Shown: piece after piece, positions 1 through 7,183 of the stretch
Numbering within the stretch: the stretch's first letter is position 1
Layout of the letters: each line of letters opens with the position of its first letter
Assembly: GCF_025790165.1 (NCBI RefSeq)
Contig: NZ_CP094970.1
Span: forward strand, 186,001-250,000
DNA: 64,000 bases
Direction of reading: 5' to 3'
Source: Solicola gregarius
GTDB lineage: Bacteria > Actinomycetota > Actinomycetes > Propionibacteriales > Nocardioidaceae
The notes under the pieces: model-generated
The model's database searches: none
What the model saw: only the letters and a program-made list of their open reading frames with translations
What the model was told of the DNA's origin: nothing
Translations under genes and position numbers: made by a program

Positions 1-252
1 GGCGGCGCGGGTCGCGGGGCCGCGTTGTCGTTCGCGTACAGCCTGGGGCTGGGGATCCCGTTCCTGCTCGCGGCGCTCGGTGTGCGCCGTGTGGTCGGTG
101 TCTTCGCCGTGGCGCGGCGTCATGCGCGGGCGATCATGCGGTTCGGTGGTGCGCTGCTCATCGTCGTCGGTGTCGTGCAGGTCACCGGCCTGTGGGCGGC
201 GATGATGGTCCGGCTTCAGGTCCTGATCAACGGCTGGCAGCCGCCGCTGTGA
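1..252 (+). CDS. ccdA: Cytochrome c biogenesis / thiol-disulfide membrane protein CcdA, C-terminal part
   Basis: The frame is open to the left edge, so only the C-terminus is present. It shows two hydrophobic segments (around FAYSLGLGIPFLLAAL and GGALLIVVGVVQVTGLW) joined by a basic loop with RRHARAIMR. This is the usual ending of actinobacterial CcdA/DsbD-core proteins, which carry reducing equivalents across the membrane to periplasmic thioredoxin-like proteins. The catalytic cysteines would lie upstream of the window. The downstream BlaI, SCO1 and DsbA genes fit a periplasmic thiol-redox cluster. Family assignment rests on the C-terminal pattern only. Confidence 0.72.
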   Translation, partial: GGAGRGAALSFAYSLGLGIPFLLAALGVRRVVGVFAVARRHARAIMRFGGALLIVVGVVQVTGLWAAMMVRLQVLINGWQPPL

Positions 253-328
253 CCGGGCCACTGTGTGTAGGCGGTGGGCGGGCGGCCGGCGGTGTCTATC
301 GTGTCCGTGAGCGTCAGGGAGGTCAGCG

Positions 329-697
329 ATGAGGCAATTCGGCGAACTGGAGGCCGTGGTCATGGACCGCCTGTGGTCTCGGGCTGAGCCGGCGACGGTC
401 CGCGAGATCCGCACCGACGTGAACGAGGAGCGTCCGGTCGCGTATACGACGGTGATGACGGTGATGGACAACCTGCACCGCAAGGGGTTCCTGGACCGGG
501 AGAAGGCCGGTCGCGCGTGGCGGTACCGTCCGGTCAAGACCCGCGAGGAGTACACCGCGGACTTGATGCGCGAGGTGCTGGACTCCGGCGCCGACCGTGA
601 CGCCACGCTGGTGCACTTCCTGGGCTCGATGAGTCACACCGAGGTCGGGGACCTGAAGGCGATGCTCGAGCGCGCTACTCGGCGGCAGAAGCCATGA
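329..697 (+). CDS. BlaI/MecI/CopY-family winged-helix repressor
   Basis: 122 aa, the normal size for BlaI repressors. The N-terminal winged helix includes GELEAVVMDRLW, a recognition helix near AYTTVMTVMDNLHRKGFL and the wing WRYRPVKTREEY; the C-terminus should dimerise. The ATG follows GGGAGGTC. Its stop overlaps the start of the next gene (ATGA), an M56 metalloprotease, which is the classic repressor/sensor-protease pair. BlaI proteins bind TACTA-type inverted repeats; two such sites lie at 2635-2653 and 3410-3428, upstream of the neighbouring minus-strand genes and dsbA. I infer that it controls those genes. No such site is visible directly upstream of this gene, so autoregulation would act further left. 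Confidence 0.9.
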   Translation: MRQFGELEAVVMDRLWSRAEPATVREIRTDVNEERPVAYTTVMTVMDNLHRKGFLDREKAGRAWRYRPVKTREEYTADLMREVLDSGADRDATLVHFLGSMSHTEVGDLKAMLERATRRQKP

Positions 698-1656
698 ACG
701 CCGTCCTCGGCCTCCTGGTCTTCGCCGTCGCCGCGTCGACCGTCGCGGTTGCGGCACTACGTCGCGCGGCGTGGACGCACCGCGCCCCGCGACTCGCGAT
801 CGCCATGTGGCAGGCCCTGTCCGCGTCGATGCTCGCGTCGCTGATCCTCGCCGGCGCAGCCATGGCCGTACCCGCCCTTCCGTTGACCACCGACGCCGCT
901 GAACTGCTCCACACCTGCGCGATGACACTGCGCGCGATGTACACCAGCCCCGGCGGCGCGGCCGCGGCGATCGTCGCAGGCGCCGTGACGATCGGGCTGA
1001 CCGCAAGGGTGACCTACTGCCTGGTCGACGAGCTCCTGCGGGCACGCTCCCAGCGTCGCCGCCAGGAGCAGACCCTTGCGCTGGTCGCCCACGACGACCA
1101 CCGACTCGGGGTCACGATCGTCGACCACCCGGACGTGGCCGCGTACTGCATGCCCGGTCGCCGGCGGCGGGTCGTGCTCACCAGCGCCGCGGTCGACGCG
1201 CTCGACACCTCGCAGCGTTCGGCGATCGTCGCGCACGAGCTTGCACACCTGCGCGCCCGGCACCACCTCGTCATCGCCGCGGCGCGGGCCCTGCACCGGG
1301 CGGTACCGGTGCCGCCACTACGCGTCGCCGCGTCCGAGGTCATCGCGCTTGTGGAGATGGCGGCAGACGACGCTGCGGCCGCACGCCATGACCGCTTCAC
1401 CGTGGCAGGTGCGCTGGTGCGGATGGCCGAGATGAAGGCCCCGGCCGGCGCGTTGGGCGCGGCAGGCAGCGCCACATCGCTGGCTCGCCGCGTCAACCGA
1501 CTTGTCGATGATCCGGCACGGATGCGGCCGCTCACGAGGGGGGCCGTGCTGCTCGTCCTAGCCGGTGTCCTGCTCGTGCCGTTGGCGCTTGCCGCGTCAC
1601 CCGCGTATGCCGCGACCGCGATCGACTACTGCCCGGTCATGGTCACGCCGGCCTAG
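694..1656 (+). CDS. M56-family membrane metalloprotease (BlaR1/MecR1-like)
   Basis: 320 aa. Hydrophobic segments lie near residues 1-25, 35-60 and 88-112, with another at the C-terminus (about 284-308). The zinc-protease motif HExxH is seen in VAHELAHLRARHH at about residues 181-185. BlaR1-type proteases cleave their partner BlaI repressor after receiving a signal. This protein lacks the extracellular penicillin-binding sensor domain of true BlaR1, so the inducing signal is unlikely to be a beta-lactam read by that domain. Translation is coupled to blaI by a 4-nt ATGA overlap. Given the neighbours, a redox or metal signal is plausible (inference). Confidence 0.86.
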   Translation: MNAVLGLLVFAVAASTVAVAALRRAAWTHRAPRLAIAMWQALSASMLASLILAGAAMAVPALPLTTDAAELLHTCAMTLRAMYTSPGGAAAAIVAGAVTIGLTARVTYCLVDELLRARSQRRRQEQTLALVAHDDHRLGVTIVDHPDVAAYCMPGRRRRVVLTSAAVDALDTSQRSAIVAHELAHLRARHHLVIAAARALHRAVPVPPLRVAASEVIALVEMAADDAAAARHDRFTVAGALVRMAEMKAPAGALGAAGSATSLARRVNRLVDDPARMRPLTRGAVLLVLAGVLLVPLALAASPAYAATAIDYCPVMVTPA

Positions 1657-1659
1657 CGG

Positions 1660-2382
1660 TCACAGGTCGCCGAACTCGTAGCTGTCGGGAATCTCCACGT
1701 CCGCATCGGGCGGTCCGAACACCATGCTGATTTGCTGATGCGGCTCGAGGCGCAACAGGCGCGGATCCCCGTCGATCTTGTCGCCGTTCACGTAGACCGC
1801 CAGATCCTTGCCGTCGCCGGCGTTCAGCGCGCCGAGGCGGTCGGGTCCGAGCTTGACGTTCCACTCGGTGAACAGCTGCCCGAGCGTGAACGGCTGCCCT
1901 TCCGTGTCGGCCTCGACGTGGATGATCCCGTCGCCCTCGTGGGTGTGCAGCGCCGCCATCGCACCGCTGGCCGGGTCCACGCCGAGGTTCGCCGGGACGG
2001 GTATCGATTCGCCGTCGACGATCACGTCGAGGTGCGCATGGTAGTGCTCCGCGGTCCCCATCGGCCCCAGATCCATGCCCGCCGCCTCGACACGGGTGCT
2101 GACATCGGCCGGCGCGGGCCACGGCGGCGGGTTCGCGGCGCCCAGGCCGCTCACGTCCGCCAGGTCGCTCGCGCTCGACGGGCCAGACCCGTCGGATTCG
2201 TCCTGGCCGCTGACCGCCACCACCAACAGCCCGACGAGGACCACGGCGATCACCGCGACCCCGGAGCCGAACACGATGCTGCGGCGCCGCTGCTCGGCCT
2301 CCGCCCGGCGACGAAGGGCTTCCGCCTTGTCGCGCCGCGCCTGTCGCGCGTTCTTCGCCGCCGCCGACTTCGCCTTGCCCAT
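1660..2382 (-). CDS. Membrane-anchored periplasmic protein with His-rich beta domain
   Basis: 240 aa from the ATG at 2382. I chose this start because the ATG overlaps the stop of the upstream small gene (TGATG) and has GAGGTCG ahead of it. A basic, charged N-terminus is followed by one transmembrane helix (about residues 36-57) and an exported domain. That domain carries HYHAHLDVIVDG and LHTHEGDGIIHVEAD, clusters of histidines that could bind metal. Similar domains occur beside or fused to DsbA/VKOR-type proteins; the function is not known to me. It forms an operon with the gene ending at 2382 and lies downstream of the BlaI-type operator at 2635-2653. Confidence 0.75.
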   Translation of the reverse strand: MGKAKSAAAKNARQARRDKAEALRRRAEAEQRRRSIVFGSGVAVIAVVLVGLLVVAVSGQDESDGSGPSSASDLADVSGLGAANPPPWPAPADVSTRVEAAGMDLGPMGTAEHYHAHLDVIVDGESIPVPANLGVDPASGAMAALHTHEGDGIIHVEADTEGQPFTLGQLFTEWNVKLGPDRLGALNAGDGKDLAVYVNGDKIDGDPRLLRLEPHQQISMVFGPPDADVEIPDSYEFGDL

Positions 2383-2585
2383 CAACCGGCCGACCTCGAA
2401 CGACCCGCGGCGCGTCGATCGTCGCTGCCGGCGCGCAACCGCGCCACCTCGGCCCGCAGCGCGGCCACCTCCGATGCGGTACCCGACTCGCCTCCGGTGT
2501 GTTTGCCGCGCATCATCAGCCACATCATCGTGCCCATCCCGACCGGACAGGCAAGCAAAGCGAGCGCGTAGAACAGTTCGGTCAT
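2382..2585 (-). CDS. Small membrane protein of unknown function
   Basis: 67 aa from the ATG at 2585, preceded by GGAGAGGAC. One hydrophobic, methionine-rich helix (residues 4-23, with CPVGMGTMMWLMM) is followed by a short coiled-coil-like segment (EVAALRAEVARLRAG). A longer upstream start exists but has no ribosome binding site. It is the first gene after the inverted repeat at 2635-2653 and is translationally coupled to the His-rich periplasmic protein. The methionine-rich helix would suit a copper-related role, but that is a guess. Confidence 0.6.
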   Translation of the reverse strand: MTELFYALALLACPVGMGTMMWLMMRGKHTGGESGTASEVAALRAEVARLRAGSDDRRAAGRSRSAG

Positions 2586-2634
2586 CACCGGGTCCTCTCC
2601 CAGAGCACGGGCGCAGCCGCCCACACCCGCCTAT

Positions 2635-2653
2635 CTACTAAGTTCGATAGTAG
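2635..2653. promoter_or_regulatory. BlaI-type operator, copy 1
   Basis: CTACTAA-GTTCG-ATAGTAG, 7-bp arms with one mismatch around a 5-bp spacer. It lies 50 bp upstream of the start at 2585 and matches the site at 3410-3428 in arm sequence and spacing. The BlaI/CopY family binds TACTA/TAGTA dyads, and a BlaI gene lies at 329-697. Confidence 0.72.
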
Positions 2654-2685
2654 TTTGTCGGGGCGGTTGGACAAAGCCCCACGTC

Positions 2686-3405
2686 TCAGCCGGCGACTCG
2701 GGTGAGGTCATCGGCGTACTGGTCGACAGTGGTGCCGCCGGTGTAGATCAGGGTCCGGCTGCCCGGGCCGAACAGGTACACGGTGCCGCTGTGATCCACC
2801 CCGTAATCACCACCCCCTGCACCGTCGCCATGACTACTCTTGTGCTCGTGGCCGGGGGGATGCTCGATCGGTGTCTGCGGGTTGCGGTTGATCATGGACT
2901 CGGGAAGATGCAGTTGCTCGAGAACGGCCGTGGTGCGCTTCGGGCCGCCGATCAGGCCGACGAAGTCCTTGTCGTAGCGATCGAGCCAACGGCGCAGCAC
3001 GCGCGGCGTGTCGCGCGCCGGGTCCTCGGTCACGAATACCACCGTGACCTTGTCTCGTACCGCAGGCTCCAGCTGCCGGTACGCCGCGCCGAGGTCGGCC
3101 ATCGTCGTCGGGCACACATCCGGGCAATGGGTATAGCCGAAGAACACCGCCGTCGCCTCCCCCGACGGCCGGCGGGCAAGGTCGAACCACCGACCGGACG
3201 TCGTCCGCAACCGCAGGCGTGGCCGCGGCTGATCGGTCAGCAGCGTGCCGTAGTAAGCCTCTGCCGCCGCACGCGTCAACGTTGACTCGGGCTCGTCGTC
3301 GTCCGAGCGCTCGGGCGGTGTGAATCCGCATCCGCCCACGACCAGCGTCGCCGTCATGGCCAGGGCAACAAGAGGACGTCTCGGGCGGAATCGCAGCAAC
3401 ACCAC
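2686..3405 (-). CDS. SCO1/SenC-family lipoprotein (copper/thiol-redox)
   Basis: 239 aa. The N-terminus is a lipoprotein signal with the lipobox LVVGGC (Cys26). The thioredoxin-like fold has the SCO copper motif CPDVC (Cys94, Cys98) inside FFGYTHCPDVCPTT, and a distal His (about residue 205, VDHSG), so all three Cu ligands are present. SCO proteins deliver copper to cytochrome oxidase or act as thiol oxidoreductases outside the membrane. A His-rich insert (HPPGHEHKSSHGDG) could add metal binding. The GTG start has no Shine-Dalgarno; the hexamer GATAGT sits 6 nt before it inside the operator at 3410-3428, which suggests a leaderless, repressor-blocked transcript. Confidence 0.88.
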   Translation of the reverse strand: MVLLRFRPRRPLVALAMTATLVVGGCGFTPPERSDDDEPESTLTRAAAEAYYGTLLTDQPRPRLRLRTTSGRWFDLARRPSGEATAVFFGYTHCPDVCPTTMADLGAAYRQLEPAVRDKVTVVFVTEDPARDTPRVLRRWLDRYDKDFVGLIGGPKRTTAVLEQLHLPESMINRNPQTPIEHPPGHEHKSSHGDGAGGGDYGVDHSGTVYLFGPGSRTLIYTGGTTVDQYADDLTRVAG

Positions 3406-3409
3406 CGAT

Positions 3410-3428
3410 CTACTATCCCGTATAGTAG
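3410..3428. promoter_or_regulatory. BlaI-type operator, copy 2 (sco1/dsbA divergent region)
   Basis: CTACTAT-CCCGT-ATAGTAG, a perfect 7-bp inverted repeat with 5-bp spacer. It is placed 4 nt from the sco1 GTG and 64 nt from the dsbA GTG. On the minus strand its half-site supplies a -10-like GATAGT for sco1, so repressor binding would occlude that promoter. Confidence 0.8.
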
Positions 3429-3492
3429 CGCGAGTCTCAATCCGTGCCCCCGTGATATCGCCCGATCAACGCCCGTCCCGAGGAGGACCTAC

Positions 3493-4215
3493 GTGCCCGG
3501 ATCGAACACCGATGAAGACCCAACGAGCTCTGGTAGTGCGCCCGCGCGCAGCGTGGTGCGCCGGCCGAACGTTCTCGCTGCCCTGACCGTCGCGGTCTTC
3601 GCGGTCGTGCTCGGCGCGTTCATCGTCGTCAATCAGGTCACTGACGACGATCCCGCAGTCGCGGCCGGATCCGCCGGTGTGCCCGAGGAGGGGCATGTCC
3701 TCGGCGAACCGGGCGACACGGGTGTCACGTTGGTCGAGTTCCTCGACTTCGAGTGCGAAGCCTGCCGCGCGGCGTTTCCATTCGTCGAGGATCTGCGTGA
3801 GAAGTACGCCGGCGAGGTCACCTTCGTCGCCCGGCACTTCCCGATCCCGTCGCACACCAACTCGACTCACTCGGCGGCGGCGGTCGATGCGGCGGGTGAG
3901 CAGGGCAAGTTCGAGGCGATGTACAAGAAGATGTACGACACCCAGCCTGTGTGGGGCGAGCAACAGAAATCAAACGCCGCCCTGTTCCGCAAGTTCGCCG
4001 AGCAGATGGGCCTGGACATGGAACGCTATGACGACGACGTCGCCTCTGAGAAGATCCTCGACCACATCGCCGAAGACCAGCAAGACGGCGTCGGGCTCGG
4101 GGTCGAGGGAACCCCGACGTTCTTCCTCAACGGTGAACTGATCCAGCCCACCAGCACCACCGACTTCACCGACGCCATCGACGACGCGCTCGCCGAAGCC
4201 GAGCAGCAGAAGTAG
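3493..4215 (+). CDS. DsbA-family thiol-disulfide oxidoreductase, membrane-anchored
   Basis: 240 aa. A cytoplasmic N-terminus is followed by one transmembrane helix (about 27-47) and a thioredoxin-like DsbA domain. The active site is CEAC (Cys88-Cys91) in FLDFECEACRAAF, and GTPTFFLNG holds the cis-proline loop. It should oxidise or isomerise disulfides in exported proteins and could receive electrons via the CcdA protein at the window edge. The GTG start has GAGGAGG ahead of it. It is transcribed divergently from sco1 with a BlaI-type operator between them. Confidence 0.88.
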   Translation: MPGSNTDEDPTSSGSAPARSVVRRPNVLAALTVAVFAVVLGAFIVVNQVTDDDPAVAAGSAGVPEEGHVLGEPGDTGVTLVEFLDFECEACRAAFPFVEDLREKYAGEVTFVARHFPIPSHTNSTHSAAAVDAAGEQGKFEAMYKKMYDTQPVWGEQQKSNAALFRKFAEQMGLDMERYDDDVASEKILDHIAEDQQDGVGLGVEGTPTFFLNGELIQPTSTTDFTDAIDDALAEAEQQK

Positions 4216-4250
4216 CTGGCGACCAGTCCCTGCGGGGAGGGCTGTCCCGG

Positions 4251-4868
4251 TCAGCGACCGGTCGGCTGTGTGGACGGCAGTCGGCCGATGCCTGGTACGA
4301 ATCGGCCGACTCGGGACGCGTAGGCGGCGTACATGGGATGGGTCCGTTGGAGGTAGGGCTCTTCCACGATCCGGACCTGCAGCTGTACCGCGACCACCAA
4401 CGCGGCCAACGCCGCCACCCCGACAACGTTGGGAGCGACGATCACCGCGCCGGCCTGGGCGGCGACCATCGCCGTGAAGATCGGGTTCCGTACCAACCCG
4501 AACAGCCCCGAGGTGACCAGGTCGGTGTGTTCGTCGGGGTCGACGCCGATCCGCCACGCGTCGCCCATCCCGTCCTGCGCGACGATCAGCACCACCAGCC
4601 CGGCTGCTTCAACCGCCAGGCCCACAACTGCTACGGTCTTGGGCGGCTCGGCCACCGGACCGACAGAGCTAGCCGCAAGTACCAGGCCGGCGATCCCGGC
4701 AAGCAGCGCCACGACGAACAACCCGGCCGCGATCCGCTCCACCACGCTGGCGTCGCGGCGGATGCCCGCCCAGCCGGTCGACCCCGTACGTGCGTACTGC
4801 GCGAAGGAGCGATACCCGAACGCCAGCACCAGCCCGGCACCGTAGATGCCCAGCGCGATCTGAATCAT
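4251..4868 (-). CDS. ICMT/PEMT-like membrane methyltransferase family protein
   Basis: 205 aa from the ATG at 4868, which overlaps the stop of the upstream transporter (ATGA). About five hydrophobic helices are present. The C-terminal half has the family pattern LVTSGLFGLVRNPIF and EEPYLQRTHPMYAAYASRVGRFVPGIG, as in isoprenylcysteine carboxyl methyltransferase-like bacterial membrane proteins. These use S-adenosylmethionine; the bacterial substrates are mostly unknown. Translational coupling with a CDF-like transporter and an ArsR sensor links it to the metal-response operon 4251-5985. Confidence 0.74.
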   Translation of the reverse strand: MIQIALGIYGAGLVLAFGYRSFAQYARTGSTGWAGIRRDASVVERIAAGLFVVALLAGIAGLVLAASSVGPVAEPPKTVAVVGLAVEAAGLVVLIVAQDGMGDAWRIGVDPDEHTDLVTSGLFGLVRNPIFTAMVAAQAGAVIVAPNVVGVAALAALVVAVQLQVRIVEEPYLQRTHPMYAAYASRVGRFVPGIGRLPSTQPTGR

Positions 4869-5608
4869 CGCTGACCGCCGTTCTCGCCGGCACAGCACGC
4901 GTCGGTGCAGCCCGGCCCACATTCACACCCGTCATCGGTGCCGTCACCGGCCACGCCGGCGGGGGCGCAGCAGCCCTCGCCGCGCCACGCCTCGAGGCCT
5001 TCGCGGCCGGCGACGCCGGCGATCACCAACCCGGCGATCGGGTCGGCCCAGCCCCAGCCGAGGGTGGAGTTCAGCACCAGCCCGGCCAGCAGCACCGCCG
5101 AGAGGTAGGTGCAGAGCAGGGTCTGGGTGCCGTCGGCGACCACCGCGTTCGAACCCAGCTGCTTGCCCGTGCGGCGTTGCGCCCAGGAGATGAACGGCAT
5201 GATCACCAGCGACGCGATCGCCAGCCCGATCCCCACCGGCGAATGCTCCGGATCCGAGCCCGTCACCAAGGTGCGGGCCGACTCGAACCCGACATAGGCG
5301 GCCAGCGCGAAGAACGACACGGCGAGCATGCGCAGCGCCGTCTGTTCGCGCGACTCGGGCATCCGGTGGCTGAACTGCCACAGAATGATCAGCCCGCTCG
5401 ACACCTCGACCGCCGAGTCCAGCCCGAACCCGACCAGTGCCACCGATCCGGCCGCCAGCCCGGCGGAGATGGCGACGACCGCCTCGACCACGTTGTAGGT
5501 TACCGACGTCGCCGCCAGCAGCCGCGCCCGCCGTCCCAACCGGCGCCGCGTCTCCGGATCGGGCGCCCACGACGACCCGGCCACGTTGATCGACTCGCCG
5601 GCACTCAC
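4865..5608 (-). CDS. CDF-like cation transporter with cysteine-rich tail
   Basis: 247 aa. The GTG at 5608 is chosen because it has GGGGGAGGC ahead and overlaps the ArsR stop (GTGA). Six hydrophobic segments show the cation diffusion facilitator pattern, with acidic residues in FGLDSAVEV (TM2) and ADPIAGLVIAGV (TM5). The usual cytoplasmic CDF domain is replaced by a short tail packed with cysteines (GEGCCAPAG, GCECGPGCTDACC), a likely soft-metal binding peptide. With a CmtR-like sensor upstream, export of Cd/Pb/Zn is the best guess. Confidence 0.8.
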   Translation of the reverse strand: MSAGESINVAGSSWAPDPETRRRLGRRARLLAATSVTYNVVEAVVAISAGLAAGSVALVGFGLDSAVEVSSGLIILWQFSHRMPESREQTALRMLAVSFFALAAYVGFESARTLVTGSDPEHSPVGIGLAIASLVIMPFISWAQRRTGKQLGSNAVVADGTQTLLCTYLSAVLLAGLVLNSTLGWGWADPIAGLVIAGVAGREGLEAWRGEGCCAPAGVAGDGTDDGCECGPGCTDACCAGENGGQR

Positions 5609-5985
5609 GACGCCTCCCCCTCGGTGCCGTAGACCGGGCACAGCACGACCGCATCACCGGTCAGCCGCAGCAGATCCTCGGCCGCAGCAAGCAGCCGCAT
5701 CGTCGCGTCCGGATGCGTCAGACGGAACACCGACGCCCGCCCCACCGGCCGCGACTCCACCAGCCCACAATCACGCAGACACGCCAGATGCTTCGACACC
5801 GTCGACTGCGCCAACCCCAGGCGGCCCGTCAGCTCGACCACGCGGTGCTCACCGAGCGCCAGATGCCGCACGATCGCCAACCGCGACGCGTCGCTGAACC
5901 CGTGGAACAGACACCGCGCCGCCTCCAACGCAGCGGTCTCATCCACCCAACCGTCCTTAGCGTCACCCGGCTCTAACATCGTCAT
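5605..5985 (-). CDS. ArsR/SmtB-family metal sensor, CmtR-like
   Basis: 126 aa winged-helix repressor. The recognition helix reads LAQSTVSKHLACLRDCGLV. Cys69 and Cys73 (spacing 4) and Cys116 near the C-terminus match the spacing of the Cd/Pb-binding cysteines of mycobacterial CmtR (Cys57, Cys61, Cys102), so a soft-metal ligand set is present. It heads a coupled operon with the Cys-tailed transporter and the ICMT-like protein. A 7-bp inverted repeat at 5977-5994 covers its start codon and is a probable autoregulatory site. ATG codons at 5985 and 5979 are both possible starts. Confidence 0.88.
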   Translation of the reverse strand: MTMLEPGDAKDGWVDETAALEAARCLFHGFSDASRLAIVRHLALGEHRVVELTGRLGLAQSTVSKHLACLRDCGLVESRPVGRASVFRLTHPDATMRLLAAAEDLLRLTGDAVVLCPVYGTEGEAS

Positions 5986-5994
5986 AAGACGATG
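5977..5994. promoter_or_regulatory. Candidate ArsR operator
   Basis: CATCGTC-ATAA-GACGATG is a perfect 7-bp inverted repeat over the translation start of the ArsR gene. ArsR-family repressors usually bind such dyads at their own promoter. Confidence 0.5.
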
Positions 5995-6159
5995 ATATGC
6001 CGAACAGGTCGCAGGAAGTCAACCATCACAAACGGGCCCCTACACGCTGAGGCCTCGATATCCGTGAGCGAACAACGGAGACCGGCGAGCTGGCGGCGCA
6101 GCCGAGCCCTCGGCTCTGGCCGCAATGCTGAACACCGCGGTCACCGGGCGATCCACCTG

Positions 6160-6249
6160 ATGGTAATGACCGGACGCCCGAGCTTGGACCCCGAACTCAT
6201 CATCGACGTCATCTTGCGGCCGTACGCCATGAGCGCGGCACCAATGTAA
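6160..6249 (+). pseudogene. Transposase remnant (IS1182/IS5-like N-terminal motif)
   Basis: The short frame contains MTGRPSLDPELIIDVILRPYAM before a stop. GRPSLDPEL is the conserved N-terminal motif of IS1182/IS5-type transposases, where it is normally followed by a VGY.YG.RSER segment. Here the similarity ends after about 25 residues and no other transposase motif is nearby. I read it as a broken insertion-sequence scar at the edge of the metal/redox cluster. Confidence 0.4.
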
Positions 6250-6255
6250 CGGGGC

Positions 6256-6543
6256 TCAGATCAGTCCTTCGGCGCGCAGCTGTCGGAACCGGCGCTGCTG
6301 ACCGATCGAGCCGTGCTTGGAAACGATCTCGTCGATCGGCAGGTCCGTGGCTGTCGCCTCCTCGTACATCCGGGACTGATGTCCGCGGGAGCCGCCCAGC
6401 ATTTCAATGATCTGGAACCTTCGATCGACGAAGTCGATCTCAAGAAGCGAGCCGTCGGCGTCGTAGACGGGCTCGGGGGCATAGTCGATGTCAGGGCACC
6501 AGTCGTCGGCGTACCCAAGCTTGGCGAGGTCGCCAGCGCGCAT
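6256..6543 (-). CDS. Hypothetical protein, 95 aa
   Basis: Not recognised. The ATG at 6543 has GAAGGAG 7 nt ahead, much better than the longer upstream frame. The product is acidic in its first half (YADDWCPDIDYAPEPVYDADG) with a basic C-terminus (GQQRRFRQLRAEGLI) and no membrane segment. It stands alone between the transposase remnant and tRNA-Asn, in DNA less rich in the GTACG strings typical of the backbone, so horizontal origin is possible. Confidence 0.5.
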   Translation of the reverse strand: MRAGDLAKLGYADDWCPDIDYAPEPVYDADGSLLEIDFVDRRFQIIEMLGGSRGHQSRMYEEATATDLPIDEIVSKHGSIGQQRRFRQLRAEGLI

Positions 6544-6978
6544 GTCACATCTCCTTCGGTTTCGGGGCCGGCCACTGAGGTTCGACGGCACGAGAAGCCC
6601 CTCTCGAAAAGACCACCCGGCCCGGCTCCGCCCGGGCGCCATTCCATTCTCGCTCATCACGAGGACAAAATGGGGGTCCTGCAGCCGAGCAACATCTCTT
6701 GCAACGAGTCCAGCACTGCCACCGTGAGACCAGACTTCTTGGAACGCCGTCTGGGTCTCAAGACCGTTGATGGCCGCCGATGCAGTGCCCGTCACAGATG
6801 TCCGGATCATGTTTTTGCGACCAGAACCGTATGCGCCTTCGGGTCAATGAAGGTCACTTGTAGTCATCGACGTTGGAGTGTGACCTGGGAAGACGGGATC
6901 TAGAACGTAGCAACACGTTTCAGCTGGTGTTGAAATACCCCTCTGCCTGGCGTTTTGCCTGGTCAGAGGCCCCCTCTG
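6544..6978. other. Gene-poor stretch left of tRNA-Asn
   Basis: No convincing gene is seen on either strand. GC content is visibly lower than in the flanks. It adjoins the 3' end of tRNA-Asn, a common integration point. I see no direct repeat of the tRNA 3' end within the window. Confidence 0.4.
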
Positions 6979-7051
6979 CTCCCCCGACTGGACTCGAACC
7001 AGTAACCTGCCGGTTAACAGCCGGCTGCTCTGCCAATTGAGCTACAGGGGA
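6979..7051 (-). tRNA. tRNA-Asn (GTT)
   Basis: The cloverleaf is readable on the minus strand. The acceptor TCCCCTG pairs with CGGGGGA (one G-T), the anticodon stem GCCGG/CCGGC holds loop CTGTTAA with anticodon GTT, and the T-loop is TTCGAGT. CCA is not encoded. Confidence 0.95.
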
Positions 7052-7183
7052 TCACGGCATCCCTCGATGCGTGCGAAGACAGCGTAGCAAGCACGCGACC
7101 GGATCGTGAAAACGGCTCCGGGGCGTCCCGCGAACTCTGTCGTTCTCCCCAGGATGCTCCTCCAAGCGCAGTAACGTCGAGCT

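Noticed and set aside
323-1045. Long minus-strand frame opposite blaI and the M56 gene
   Set aside because: Arg-rich shadow of GC-rich coding DNA on the other strand; the blaI/M56 genes have clear motifs.
694-1656. Beta-lactam resistance sensor BlaR1
   Set aside because: The M56 protease part is present but the extracellular penicillin-binding domain and any beta-lactamase gene are missing.
5992-6249. Complete 85-aa gene
   Set aside because: Only its C-terminal ~25 residues resemble a known protein (transposase); the N-terminal part is low-quality sequence, so a remnant is more likely.
6979-7051. attL/attR pair at tRNA-Asn
   Set aside because: I could not find a second copy of the tRNA 3' end within the window, so integration remains only a possibility.
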